A DNA stretch of 64,000 nucleotides from NCBI RefSeq assembly GCF_001426405.1, contig NZ_LMEP01000022.1:520066-584065 (forward strand). Direction: 5' to 3'. Origin of the DNA: Streptomyces sp. Root1304. GTDB lineage: Bacteria > Actinomycetota > Actinomycetes > Streptomycetales > Streptomycetaceae. The notes beneath the pieces are model-generated. The model ran no database searches, had not been told where the DNA came from, and saw only the letters and a list, made by a program, of their open reading frames with translations. This document shows positions 39,372 to 47,574 of this stretch, in pieces. How positions within the stretch are numbered: the stretch's first letter is position 1; each line of letters starts with the position of its first letter. Position numbers and translations under genes: made by a program.

Positions 39372-39410
39372 GACGAAGGCCGCCCCGCTCCGGGGCGGCC
39401 TTCGTCCGTT
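39372..39410 (+). terminator. Rho-independent terminator after the TetR gene
   Basis: Perfect 16-bp arms (GACGAAGGCCGCCCCG and its complement) enclose a CTC loop and are followed by a short T-rich run (CGTTTTC). It separates the TetR gene from the ccr operon, which therefore needs its own promoter. Confidence 0.9.
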
Positions 39411-39489
39411 TTCACCCCTGATTCGATCGATCATCGCTCATCTGTGACCGGCAGATGGCATCTGAGTGAAATTGTTGGCACGCAGTGCC

Positions 39490-39518
39490 TTGTCAGGTGA
39501 CACGGCGTGCCATACGTT
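39490..39518 (+). promoter_or_regulatory. Predicted vegetative promoter of the ethylmalonyl-CoA operon
   Basis: TTGTCA and TACGTT are separated by exactly 17 bp, a good match to Streptomyces HrdB promoters. The start would lie near 39525, giving a leader of about 220 nt. Just upstream are repeated CATCTG/CAGATG elements (39439-39464, including CAGATG-G-CATCTG) and GGCAC-GCA-GTGCC (39477-39489), which may be operators for the neighbouring TetR protein. The leader itself shows no riboswitch I can recognise. Confidence 0.6.
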
Positions 39519-39747
39519 GATGTTGTCCGGGCGGCCGGCGCGCAGAGTTCTCCTCGTGCGCCGGCTGTCCCCACAAGCGATCGTGATTGTGCGCCCGGAC
39601 GCCTGCGTCACAGGCAACCCCGCGCCTCACCCGGCGCCGCGCCACCGCACCACCCAGCCGAACCGACGGCACACCTCCACAGCAGCAGACTCCCCGCCGT
39701 AACCCTCAGGCGTCCTCCCCTCGGACGCTCACCGCCGGAGGCAACCC

Positions 39748-41085
39748 GTGAAGGAAATCCTGGCCGCGATCCAGTCGCAGGACGCCACGTCCGCCGACTT
39801 CGCGAACATCGCGCTCCCCGAGTCGTACCGCGCCGTCACCGTCCACAAGGACGAGGCGGAGATGTTCGCCGGGGTCGCCAGCCGCGACAAGGACCCGCGC
39901 AAGTCGCTCCACCTCGACGACGTCGCGCTCCCCGAGCTCGGCCCGGGCGAGGCCCTCGTCGCGGTCATGGCCAGCTCGGTCAACTACAACTCGGTCTGGA
40001 CCTCGATCTTCGAGCCGGTCTCGACCTTCGGCTTCCTGGAGCGCTACGGCCGGCTCTCCGAGCTCACCAAGCGCCACGACCTGCCGTACCACGTCATCGG
40101 CTCCGACCTCGCGGGCGTCGTCCTGCGCACCGGACCCGGCGTCAACGCCTGGCGGCCCGGCGACGAGGTCGTCGCGCACTGCCTCTCCGTCGAGCTGGAG
40201 TCCTCGGACGGCCACAACGACACGATGCTCGACCCCGAGCAGCGCATCTGGGGCTTCGAGACCAACTTCGGCGGCCTCGCCGAGATCGCGCTCGTCAAGT
40301 CGAACCAGCTGATGCCGAAGCCCGACCACCTGAGCTGGGAGGAGGCGGCGGCCCCCGGCCTCGTCAACTCCACCGCGTACCGCCAGCTGGTCTCCCGCAA
40401 CGGCGCCGGCATGAAGCAGGGCGACAACGTCCTCATCTGGGGCGCGAGCGGCGGACTCGGCTCGTACGCCACGCAGTTCGCCCTGGCCGGCGGCGCCAAC
40501 CCGATCTGTGTCGTCTCCTCCCCCGAGAAGGCCGCGATCTGCCGGGCCATGGGCGCCGAGGCGGTCATCGACCGCAACGCCGAGGGCTACAAGTTCTGGA
40601 AGGACGACCACAACCAGGACCCCCGCGAGTGGAAGCGCTTCGGCTCGAAGATCCGCGAGCTGACCGGCGGCGAGGACGTGGACATCGTCTTCGAGCACCC
40701 GGGCCGCGAGACCTTCGGCGCCTCCGTGTACGTCACCCGCAAGGGCGGCACCATCGTCACCTGCGCCTCCACCTCGGGCTACAACCACGAGTACGACAAC
40801 CGCTACCTGTGGATGTCCCTCAAGAAGATCGTCGGCTCGCACTTCGCCAACTACCGCGAGGCGTGGGAGGCCAACCGCCTGATCGCCAAGGGCAAGATCC
40901 ACCCCACCCTGTCGAAGGTCTACTCCCTGGAGGAGACCGGCCAGGCCGCGTACGACGTCCACCGCAACCTCCACCAGGGCAAGGTCGGCGTCCTCGCGCT
41001 GGCGCCCCAGGAGGGCCTCGGTGTCCGCGACCCCGAGATGCGCGACCGTCACATCGACGCCATCAACCGCTTCCGCAACATCTGA
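39748..41085 (+). CDS. ccr: Crotonyl-CoA carboxylase/reductase
   Basis: The 445-residue zinc-independent MDR-family enzyme has the full crotonyl-CoA carboxylase/reductase sequence. It contains SVNYNSVWTSIFEPVSTF, HVIGSDLAGVVLRTG, an NADPH site with WGASGGLGSYATQFAL, and conserved FEHPGRETFGASVYV and SHFANYREA. It reductively carboxylates crotonyl-CoA to ethylmalonyl-CoA with NADPH and CO2. This is the committing step of the ethylmalonyl-CoA pathway and a source of polyketide extender units. The GTG start follows GGAGGC. It is the first gene of a five-gene operon. Confidence 0.96.
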   Translation: MKEILAAIQSQDATSADFANIALPESYRAVTVHKDEAEMFAGVASRDKDPRKSLHLDDVALPELGPGEALVAVMASSVNYNSVWTSIFEPVSTFGFLERYGRLSELTKRHDLPYHVIGSDLAGVVLRTGPGVNAWRPGDEVVAHCLSVELESSDGHNDTMLDPEQRIWGFETNFGGLAEIALVKSNQLMPKPDHLSWEEAAAPGLVNSTAYRQLVSRNGAGMKQGDNVLIWGASGGLGSYATQFALAGGANPICVVSSPEKAAICRAMGAEAVIDRNAEGYKFWKDDHNQDPREWKRFGSKIRELTGGEDVDIVFEHPGRETFGASVYVTRKGGTIVTCASTSGYNHEYDNRYLWMSLKKIVGSHFANYREAWEANRLIAKGKIHPTLSKVYSLEETGQAAYDVHRNLHQGKVGVLALAPQEGLGVRDPEMRDRHIDAINRFRNI

Positions 41086-41099
41086 GCCCGGGACCATAG

Positions 41100-43136
41100 A
41101 TGACTGAGCGTCAGAAGGACCGGCCGTGGCTCATGCGGACGTACGCCGGTCACTCGACCGCCGAGGCGTCCAACGAGCTGTACCGGCGCAACCTCGCCAA
41201 GGGTCAGACCGGCCTCTCGGTCGCGTTCGACCTGCCGACGCAGACCGGCTACGACCCCGACCACATCCTCGCCCGCGGCGAGGTCGGCCGGGTCGGGGTC
41301 CCCGTCTCGCACCTCGGTGACATGCGGCGGCTGTTCCAGGACATCCCCCTGGAGCAGATGAACACCTCGATGACCATCAACGCCACGGCGATGTGGCTCC
41401 TGGCGCTCTACCAGGTGGTCGCCGAGGAGCAGGGCGCGGACGTGACCCAGCTCCAGGGCACCACCCAGAACGACATCGTGAAGGAGTACCTGTCGCGCGG
41501 GACGCACGTCTTCCCGCCCGGCCCCTCGCTCCGCCTCACGACGGACATGATCGCGTACACGGTCAACCACATCCCGAAGTGGAACCCGATCAACATCTGC
41601 AGCTACCACCTGCAGGAGGCGGGGGCCACTCCGGTCCAGGAGATCTCGTACGCGATGTCCACCGCCATCGCCGTGCTCGACGCCGTCCGCGACTCGGGCC
41701 AGGTCCCCGAGGAGCGCTTCGGCGAGGTCGTCGCCCGCATCTCCTTCTTCGTGAACGCGGGCGTCCGCTTCATCGAGGAGATGTGCAAGATGCGCGCCTT
41801 CGGCCGCATCTGGGACAAGATCACGCTGGAGCGGTACGGGATCGAGAACCCCAAGCAGCGCCGGTTCCGCTACGGCGTGCAGGTCAACTCGCTCGGACTG
41901 ACCGAGGCCCAGCCGGAGAACAACGTCCAGCGGATCGTCCTGGAGATGCTGGCCGTCACCCTCTCCAAGGACGCCCGCGCGCGGGCCGTCCAGCTGCCCG
42001 CCTGGAACGAGGCGCTCGGTCTGCCCCGGCCCTGGGACCAGCAGTGGTCGCTCCGCATCCAGCAGGTCCTGGCCCATGAGTCCGACCTGCTGGAGTACGA
42101 GGACATCTTCGCCGGCTCGCACGTGATCGAGGCCAAGGTCGACTCGCTCGTCCAGGAGTGCCTGGCCGAGATCGAGCGGATCCAGGAGATGGGCGGCGCG
42201 ATGGCCGCCGTCGAGTCCGGTTACCTCAAGTCGCAGCTCGTCTCCTCGCACGCCGAGCGGCGCGCCCGGATCGAGGCCGGCGACGAGAAGATCATCGGCG
42301 TCAACATCTTCCAGGCGACCGAGGAGAACCCCCTCACCGCCGACCTGGACACCGCGATCATGACGGTGGACCCGGCGGTCGAGGCCCGGGTGGTCGGCTC
42401 GCTGACCACCTGGCGGGACAACCGCTACCAGCCGCCGTTCAACCACCCGCGCCCCTGCAAGGCGCTGGAGCGCCTGAAGGAGGCCGCGCGGGGCACGGGC
42501 AACCTGATGGAAGCCACCCTGGAGTGCGCCCGCGCCGGTGTCACCACCGGCGAGTGGACCGGGGCCCTGCGCGAGGTGTTCGGCGAGTTCCGCGCCCCCA
42601 CGGGCGTCTCCTCCGCCCCGGTCGCGGTCACGGCCGAGGCCGGCACCCCGCTGGCCCTGGTCCGCGAGAAGGTGGCCAGGACGGCCGACGAGCTCGGTGT
42701 CGGGCGGCTGCGCCTCCTGGTCGGCAAGCCGGGTCTCGACGGACACTCCAACGGGGCCGAGCAGATCGCCGTACGCGCGCGTGACGCCGGTTTCGAGGTG
42801 GTCTACCAGGGCATCCGGCTGACCCCCGAACAGATCGTGAGCGCGGCCCTCGCCGAGGACGTGCACTGCGTGGGTCTGTCGATCCTCTCCGGCTCGCACG
42901 CCGAGCTGGTCCCGGACGTCCTCGACCGCCTCCGTGAGGCGGGCGCGGCCGACGTACCGGTCATCGTCGGCGGGATCATCCCGAACGCCGACGCCGCGGA
43001 ACTGAAGCGTGCGGGCGTGGCCGCCGTCTTCACACCGAAGGACTTCGGTATCACGGAGATCATCGGACGTATCGTCGACGAGATCCGGACAGCTCACAAG
43101 CTCAGCCCCCTTGAAAGTACGGAGGTCCTCGCATGA
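41100..43136 (+). CDS. ecm: Ethylmalonyl-CoA mutase (B12-dependent, MeaA)
   Basis: The 678-residue protein has the methylmalonyl-CoA mutase-type TIM barrel (GQTGLSVAFDLPTQTGYD, MNTSMTINATAMWLLALY, SYHLQEAGATPVQEI). A C-terminal cobalamin domain carries the DxHxxG motif (GLDGHSNG), SILSGSH and VGGIIPN. Ethylmalonyl-CoA mutases of this type are single-chain and shorter than dimeric methylmalonyl-CoA mutases. With ccr immediately upstream the substrate is (2R)-ethylmalonyl-CoA, which is converted to methylsuccinyl-CoA. The gene starts 14 bp after ccr and overlaps the next gene by an ATGA. Confidence 0.94.
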   Translation: MTERQKDRPWLMRTYAGHSTAEASNELYRRNLAKGQTGLSVAFDLPTQTGYDPDHILARGEVGRVGVPVSHLGDMRRLFQDIPLEQMNTSMTINATAMWLLALYQVVAEEQGADVTQLQGTTQNDIVKEYLSRGTHVFPPGPSLRLTTDMIAYTVNHIPKWNPINICSYHLQEAGATPVQEISYAMSTAIAVLDAVRDSGQVPEERFGEVVARISFFVNAGVRFIEEMCKMRAFGRIWDKITLERYGIENPKQRRFRYGVQVNSLGLTEAQPENNVQRIVLEMLAVTLSKDARARAVQLPAWNEALGLPRPWDQQWSLRIQQVLAHESDLLEYEDIFAGSHVIEAKVDSLVQECLAEIERIQEMGGAMAAVESGYLKSQLVSSHAERRARIEAGDEKIIGVNIFQATEENPLTADLDTAIMTVDPAVEARVVGSLTTWRDNRYQPPFNHPRPCKALERLKEAARGTGNLMEATLECARAGVTTGEWTGALREVFGEFRAPTGVSSAPVAVTAEAGTPLALVREKVARTADELGVGRLRLLVGKPGLDGHSNGAEQIAVRARDAGFEVVYQGIRLTPEQIVSAALAEDVHCVGLSILSGSHAELVPDVLDRLREAGAADVPVIVGGIIPNADAAELKRAGVAAVFTPKDFGITEIIGRIVDEIRTAHKLSPLESTEVLA

Positions 43137-44098
43137 CCAGCCCTGTGAACCGGCTCCGCCCCCGCCGCTCCTGCCTGGCGGTCCCCGGCTCCAACCCGCG
43201 CTTCCTGGAGAAGGCCCAGGGCCTCGCGGCCGACCAGGTCTTCCTCGACCTGGAGGACGCGTGCGCCCCGCTGGCCAAGCCCGAGGCCCGGCACACCATC
43301 GTGAAGTTCCTCAACGAGGGCGACTGGACCGGCAAGACCCGCGTGGTCCGCGTCAACGACTGGACGACCCACTGGACGTACCGTGACGTCGTCACCGTCG
43401 TCGAGGGCGCCGGCCAGAACCTCGACTGCATCATGCTGCCGAAGGTCCAGGACGCCCAGCAGATCGTGGCGCTCGACCTGCTGCTGACGCAGATCGAGAA
43501 GACGATGGGCTTCGAGGTCGGCAAGATCGGCATCGAGGCCCAGATCGAGAACGCCCAGGGCCTCACGAACGTCAACGCCATCGCGCAGGCCTCCCAGCGC
43601 GTCGAGACGATCATCTTCGGCCCGGCCGACTTCATGGCCTCCATCAACATGAAGTCGCTGGTCGTCGGCGAGCAGCCGCCCGGCTACCCGGCGGACGCGT
43701 ACCACCACATCCTGATGAGCATCCTGATGGCGGCCCGCGCCAACAACCTCCAGGCGATCGACGGCCCCTACCTCCAGATCCGCAACCAGGAGGGCTACAA
43801 GGCCGTCGCGCGGCGCGCCGCCGCCCTGGGCTTCGACGGCAAGTGGGTGCTGCACCCGGACCAGGTCGCCGCCGCGAACGAGATCTTCTCGCCCTCGCAG
43901 GAGGACTACGACCACGCCGAGCTGATCCTCGACGCGTACGACTACTACACGTCCGAGGCCGGCGGTAAGAAGGGCTCCGCGATGCTCGGCGACGAGATGA
44001 TCGACGAGGCCTCCCGCAAGATGGCCCTGGTCATCTCCGGCAAGGGCCGCGCCGCCGGTATGCAGCGCACCTCCAAGTTCGAGATCCCGGAGGCCTGA
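43133..44098 (+). CDS. mcl: Beta-methylmalyl-CoA/malyl-CoA lyase
   Basis: The 321-residue protein is of the HpcH/HpaI-CitE lyase family. It has SCLAVPGSNPRFLEKAQGLAADQVFLDLEDACAP with the metal-binding acids, KTRVVRVNDW, a Glu-containing IGIEAQIENAQGL, FGPADFMAS and KWVLHPDQV. It splits beta-methylmalyl-CoA into glyoxylate and propionyl-CoA, and may also handle malyl-CoA. Its ATG overlaps the ecm stop by 4 nt, ensuring coupled translation within the ethylmalonyl-CoA operon. Confidence 0.93.
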   Translation: MTSPVNRLRPRRSCLAVPGSNPRFLEKAQGLAADQVFLDLEDACAPLAKPEARHTIVKFLNEGDWTGKTRVVRVNDWTTHWTYRDVVTVVEGAGQNLDCIMLPKVQDAQQIVALDLLLTQIEKTMGFEVGKIGIEAQIENAQGLTNVNAIAQASQRVETIIFGPADFMASINMKSLVVGEQPPGYPADAYHHILMSILMAARANNLQAIDGPYLQIRNQEGYKAVARRAAALGFDGKWVLHPDQVAAANEIFSPSQEDYDHAELILDAYDYYTSEAGGKKGSAMLGDEMIDEASRKMALVISGKGRAAGMQRTSKFEIPEA

Positions 44099-44103
44099 TC
44101 CCG

Positions 44104-44616
44104 ATGCAGTTCGGCCGCACCTACGAAGAGTTCGAAATCGGTGCCGTGTACAAGCACTGGCCCGGGAAGACGGTCACCGAGTACGACGACCACCTCTTCT
44201 GTCTGCTGACGATGAACCACCATCCGCTGCACATGGATGTGAACTACGCCGAGAACACGACGGACTTCGGCAAGAACGTCGTCGTCGGCAACTACATCTA
44301 CTCGCTGCTGCTCGGCATGTCCGTGCCGGACGTCTCCGGCAAGGCCATCGCCAACCTGGAGATCGAGTCGCTGCGGCACGTGGCGCCGACCTTCCACGGC
44401 GACACGATCTACGGCGAGACCACGGTCCTCGACAAGACCCCGTCGAAGTCGAAGAACGACCGCGGCATCGTCTACGTCGAGACCAAGGGCTACAAGCAGG
44501 ACGGCACCCTGGTGTGCGTCTTCCGCCGCAAGGTGATGGTCCCCACCGAGACGTACATCAAGGAGCGCGGCGGCGAGCAGCCCGGCCGCCCCCAGCTGAA
44601 GGAACAGGGGAAGTAG
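44104..44616 (+). CDS. mch: MaoC-family hydratase, probable mesaconyl-CoA hydratase
   Basis: The 170-residue single hot-dog protein has the MaoC hydratase signature: YDDHLFCLLTMNHHPLHMD with catalytic Asp and His, then VVGNYIYSLLLGMSV. Classical mesaconyl-CoA hydratases are double hot-dogs of about 340 residues. This half-length form would have to act as a dimer, but its position between mcl and the acyl-CoA dehydrogenase strongly supports the mesaconyl-CoA to beta-methylmalyl-CoA step. It begins 5 bp after mcl. Confidence 0.85.
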   Translation: MQFGRTYEEFEIGAVYKHWPGKTVTEYDDHLFCLLTMNHHPLHMDVNYAENTTDFGKNVVVGNYIYSLLLGMSVPDVSGKAIANLEIESLRHVAPTFHGDTIYGETTVLDKTPSKSKNDRGIVYVETKGYKQDGTLVCVFRRKVMVPTETYIKERGGEQPGRPQLKEQGK

Positions 44617-44618
44617 CC

Positions 44619-45824
44619 ATGGCCCGACTCGCCCAGACCGCCGGGCTCACGGACGTCCAGCAGGAGATCCTCAAGACCGTCCGGGAGTTCGTCGACAAGG
44701 AGATCATCCCGGTCGCCACCGAGCTGGAGCACCGCGACGAGTACCCCCAGCAGATCGTCGACGGGCTCAAGGAGCTCGGTCTGTTCGGCCTGATGATCCC
44801 CGAGGAGTACGGGGGCCTGGGTGAGTCGCTGCTCACCTACGCGCTGTGCGTGGAGGAGATCGCGCGTGGCTGGATGTCGGTCTCCGGCATCATCAACACC
44901 CACTTCATCGTGGCGTACATGCTGAAGCAGCACGGCACGCAGGAGCAGAAGGACTACTTCCTTCCGCGGATGGCGGCCGGCGAGACCCGCGGCGCGTTCT
45001 CGATGTCGGAGCCGGCCCTCGGCTCGGACGTGTCGGCCATCACGTCGAAGGCGGTGAAGGACGGCGAGGAGTACGTCCTGAACGGCCAGAAGATGTGGCT
45101 GACGAACGGCGGCACCTCCTCGCTGGTGGCCGTTCTCGTACGAAGTGACGAAGGACACCCGGAGGGCACCGCCCCCCACAAGTCGATGACGACCTTCCTC
45201 GTCGAGAAGGAGCCCGGCTTCGGAGAGGTCCGCCCCGGCCTCACGATCCCCGGGAAGATCGACAAGATGGGTTACAAGGGCGTCGACACGACCGAACTCA
45301 TCATGGACGGACTGCGCATTCCGGCCAATCGGGTCCTCGGCGGGGTCACCGGCCGAGGGTTTTACCAAATGATGGACGGCGTCGAGGTCGGCCGCGTCAA
45401 TGTGGCGGCCCGTGGCTGTGGTGTCGCTCAGCGTGCTTTCGAACTCGGTGTCTCGTATGCCCAGCAACGTCACACTTTCGGCAAGGCCATCGCCCAGCAC
45501 CAGGCGATTCAGTTCAAGCTCGCCGAGATGGCTACCAAGGTCGAGGCCGCGCATGCGATGATGGTGAACGCAGCACGCAAAAAGGACTCCGGGGAACGAA
45601 ACGACCTCGAAGCAGGGATGGCGAAGTACCTCGCCTCCGAGTACTGCAAGGAGGTCGTCGAGGATGCCTTCCGCATTCACGGTGGCTACGGCTTCTCGAA
45701 GGAGTACGAGATCGAGCGCCTCTACCGCGAGGCGCCGATGCTGCTCATCGGTGAAGGTACCGCCGAGATCCAGAAAATGATCATTGGTCGTCGGCTGCTC
45801 GAGGAGTACCGATTCCAGGGTTGA
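44619..45824 (+). CDS. mcd: Acyl-CoA dehydrogenase, probable methylsuccinyl-CoA dehydrogenase
   Basis: The 401-residue flavoprotein has the canonical acyl-CoA dehydrogenase layout. It contains GLFGLMIPEEYGGLG, the FAD/substrate loop AFSMSEPALGSDVSAI, KMWLTNGG, QRHTFGKAIAQHQAIQFKLAEM, and the catalytic region IGEGTAEIQKMIIGR. In this operon the expected reaction is oxidation of methylsuccinyl-CoA to mesaconyl-CoA. It lacks the N-terminal extension of the Rhodobacter enzyme. The first half uses almost only G/C-ending codons like its neighbours. The second half (from about 45290) uses clearly more A/T-ending codons, including ATT, AAT, GCT, CGT, CAA and AAA (see findings). Confidence 0.88.
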   Translation: MARLAQTAGLTDVQQEILKTVREFVDKEIIPVATELEHRDEYPQQIVDGLKELGLFGLMIPEEYGGLGESLLTYALCVEEIARGWMSVSGIINTHFIVAYMLKQHGTQEQKDYFLPRMAAGETRGAFSMSEPALGSDVSAITSKAVKDGEEYVLNGQKMWLTNGGTSSLVAVLVRSDEGHPEGTAPHKSMTTFLVEKEPGFGEVRPGLTIPGKIDKMGYKGVDTTELIMDGLRIPANRVLGGVTGRGFYQMMDGVEVGRVNVAARGCGVAQRAFELGVSYAQQRHTFGKAIAQHQAIQFKLAEMATKVEAAHAMMVNAARKKDSGERNDLEAGMAKYLASEYCKEVVEDAFRIHGGYGFSKEYEIERLYREAPMLLIGEGTAEIQKMIIGRRLLEEYRFQG

Positions 45825-45993
45825 TTGTCGGTTTCGGGTCGGTTTGGCCGCGAAGAAGATCACACCCTGTGTTCGTCTTCCGGCCGCCGACTCGGTTCCT
45901 GGCTTACCCAGTTGCGCCCCGCAACCGATAACATCGCGGGAAAGCCGCCGTCCCCCGTTGCCAGTGCGGCATCATCCGCTACGAAGGTCATCC

Positions 45994-46650
45994 ATGCCCC
46001 ACAGCCAAACCTCTGCACACCGCGACAGCCTCACCGGCGTACGCCTCGCGCGCGGAGCATCGCCGTGGCTCCTCCCGACCGTCGCCACCGCGGCGCTCAG
46101 CCTCGTGCGCGCCCGCAGGTCGAGGCGTGCCGCGGCCATCGCCGTGCCGGCCACCGCGCTCGCGGCCGGCATGCTGTGGTTCTTCCGCGACCCCGAGCGC
46201 GAGATCGCTCAGGGCCGGGTCATCTCCCCCGCCGACGGTGTGGTGCAGAGCATCATGCCGTGGAAGGACGGACGCACCCGGGTCGCCATCTTCATGAGCC
46301 CGCTGAACGTCCACGTCAACCGCGCGCCGCTGGCCGGCACCGTGACGTCCGTGGAGCACGTCCCCGGTGGGTTCGTCCCGGCGTTCAACAAGGAGAGCGA
46401 GAACAACGAGCGCGTTGTCTGGCACTTCGACACCGAGCTCGGTGACATCGAGATGGTCCAGATCGCGGGCGCCGTCGCCCGGCGGATCGTGCCGTACATC
46501 CCGCAGGGGACGAAGGTCGAGCAGGGTGACCGTATCGGTCTGATCCGCTTCGGCTCGCGCGTCGACATCTACCTCCCCGAGGGTGTCGAGGTCGCCGTCG
46601 AGGTCGGCCAGGCCACCAAAGCGGGGGTGACTCGCATTGACCGTGATTGA
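45994..46650 (+). CDS. psd: Phosphatidylserine decarboxylase proenzyme (short type)
   Basis: The 218-residue protein has an N-terminal hydrophobic anchor (about residues 40-65) followed by WFFRDPER, SPADGVVQSI, IFMSPLNVHVNR, VPAFNKESENNER and the self-cleavage site RFGSRVD. Cleavage between Gly187 and Ser188 generates the pyruvoyl cofactor. This short form (archaeal/actinobacterial type) makes phosphatidylethanolamine from phosphatidylserine at the membrane. Its last 14 bases overlap the pssA start, so the two consecutive enzymes of the pathway are translated together. Confidence 0.93.
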   Translation: MPHSQTSAHRDSLTGVRLARGASPWLLPTVATAALSLVRARRSRRAAAIAVPATALAAGMLWFFRDPEREIAQGRVISPADGVVQSIMPWKDGRTRVAIFMSPLNVHVNRAPLAGTVTSVEHVPGGFVPAFNKESENNERVVWHFDTELGDIEMVQIAGAVARRIVPYIPQGTKVEQGDRIGLIRFGSRVDIYLPEGVEVAVEVGQATKAGVTRIDRD

Positions 46651-47509
46651 TCCCGACACACGGGCCGCCGACTGGGTCGCCGGCACCGATGCGGAAGCGG
46701 CCGAAGAGGCCGAGGAGATGCCGCTCTCGTTGAGGCTGTCCATAGCGGACGCCCTCACGCTCGGTAACGCCACGTGTGGATTCATGGCGGTGTACTTCAC
46801 CACCACCGGAATCCTCATCCCGCACCTGACCGGCAGCAGCGAGACCGGCATGGCACGCAACAGCGCCGCCACCGCCGTGATCCTGATGCTGGCCGCCGCG
46901 ATCTTCGACCTCTTCGACGGGATCGTGGCCCGCAAGCTGCGCTCCTCGCCCATGGGTGCGGAGCTCGACAACCTGTCGGACCTGATCAGCTTCGGTCTGG
47001 CCCCGGCCTACTTCGTACTCGTGTACGGCATGGTCGCGGACGACGCGCAGCAGAAGGTCTCGGCGGTCGCCGCGATCGTGGTGCTGCTCGCGGTGGTGCT
47101 GAGGCTCGCGAGATTCTCCTGCGTGACGATGAAGGACGGCATGTTCCAGGGCATGCCGAGCCCCTTCGGCGCGCTGACGGTGGTCTCGATCGTGCTGCTC
47201 GAGCTGCCGTTCATCCCGACGCTGCTCGCGATCATCGGTGTCGCCTGGCTGATGGTGAGCCGGGTCGAGTACCCCAAGCCGCGGGGTGTCCTCGCGGTGG
47301 CGATGCTCAGCTGGATCGTCGGCGCGATGGGCATGCTGGCGGCCTGGGCGTTCGACGCCCCGGGCGGACAGTTCCTGCTCCAGACCGGCTGCGCGCTCCA
47401 GGTAGTGATGGGCGCCGTGATCCCCCTCTTCGCGACGGCCCGTCGGGTGAACACCTTCCGCGGCAACCGGCGTGAGAGCCGGGAGGCGCGGGCGGCCCAG
47501 CTGCCGTAG
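46637..47509 (+). CDS. pssA: CDP-diacylglycerol-serine O-phosphatidyltransferase
   Basis: The 290-residue membrane protein has about eight hydrophobic segments and the CDP-alcohol phosphatidyltransferase signature. This reads DG in FDGIVARKLRSSPMG followed by ELDNLSDLISFG, matching DG-x2-AR-x8-G-x3-D-x3-D with all three aspartates. It condenses CDP-diacylglycerol with serine to give phosphatidylserine, the substrate of the preceding decarboxylase. Translation starts at a TTG within the end of psd, preceded by GGGGGTGA. A strong hairpin follows the stop. Confidence 0.93.
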   Translation: MTVIDPDTRAADWVAGTDAEAAEEAEEMPLSLRLSIADALTLGNATCGFMAVYFTTTGILIPHLTGSSETGMARNSAATAVILMLAAAIFDLFDGIVARKLRSSPMGAELDNLSDLISFGLAPAYFVLVYGMVADDAQQKVSAVAAIVVLLAVVLRLARFSCVTMKDGMFQGMPSPFGALTVVSIVLLELPFIPTLLAIIGVAWLMVSRVEYPKPRGVLAVAMLSWIVGAMGMLAAWAFDAPGGQFLLQTGCALQVVMGAVIPLFATARRVNTFRGNRRESREARAAQLP

Positions 47510-47524
47510 GCGGACGACGTACGA

Positions 47525-47561
47525 GAAGGGCCCCGGAGGCGATGCGCCTCCGGGGCCCTTC
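47525..47561. terminator. Bidirectional terminator between pssA and the acetyltransferase gene
   Basis: Perfect 17-bp arms (GAAGGGCCCCGGAGGCG and its complement) flank a 3-nt loop between convergent genes. The stem alone should terminate transcription from both sides. Confidence 0.88.
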
Positions 47562-47574
47562 CGTGTGCCCGGGT

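Noticed and set aside
41049..43097. A 682-codon minus-strand open frame opposite ecm
   Set aside because: It is Asp/Leu/Val/Gly-rich antisense text of a highly conserved mutase gene and has no domain of its own.
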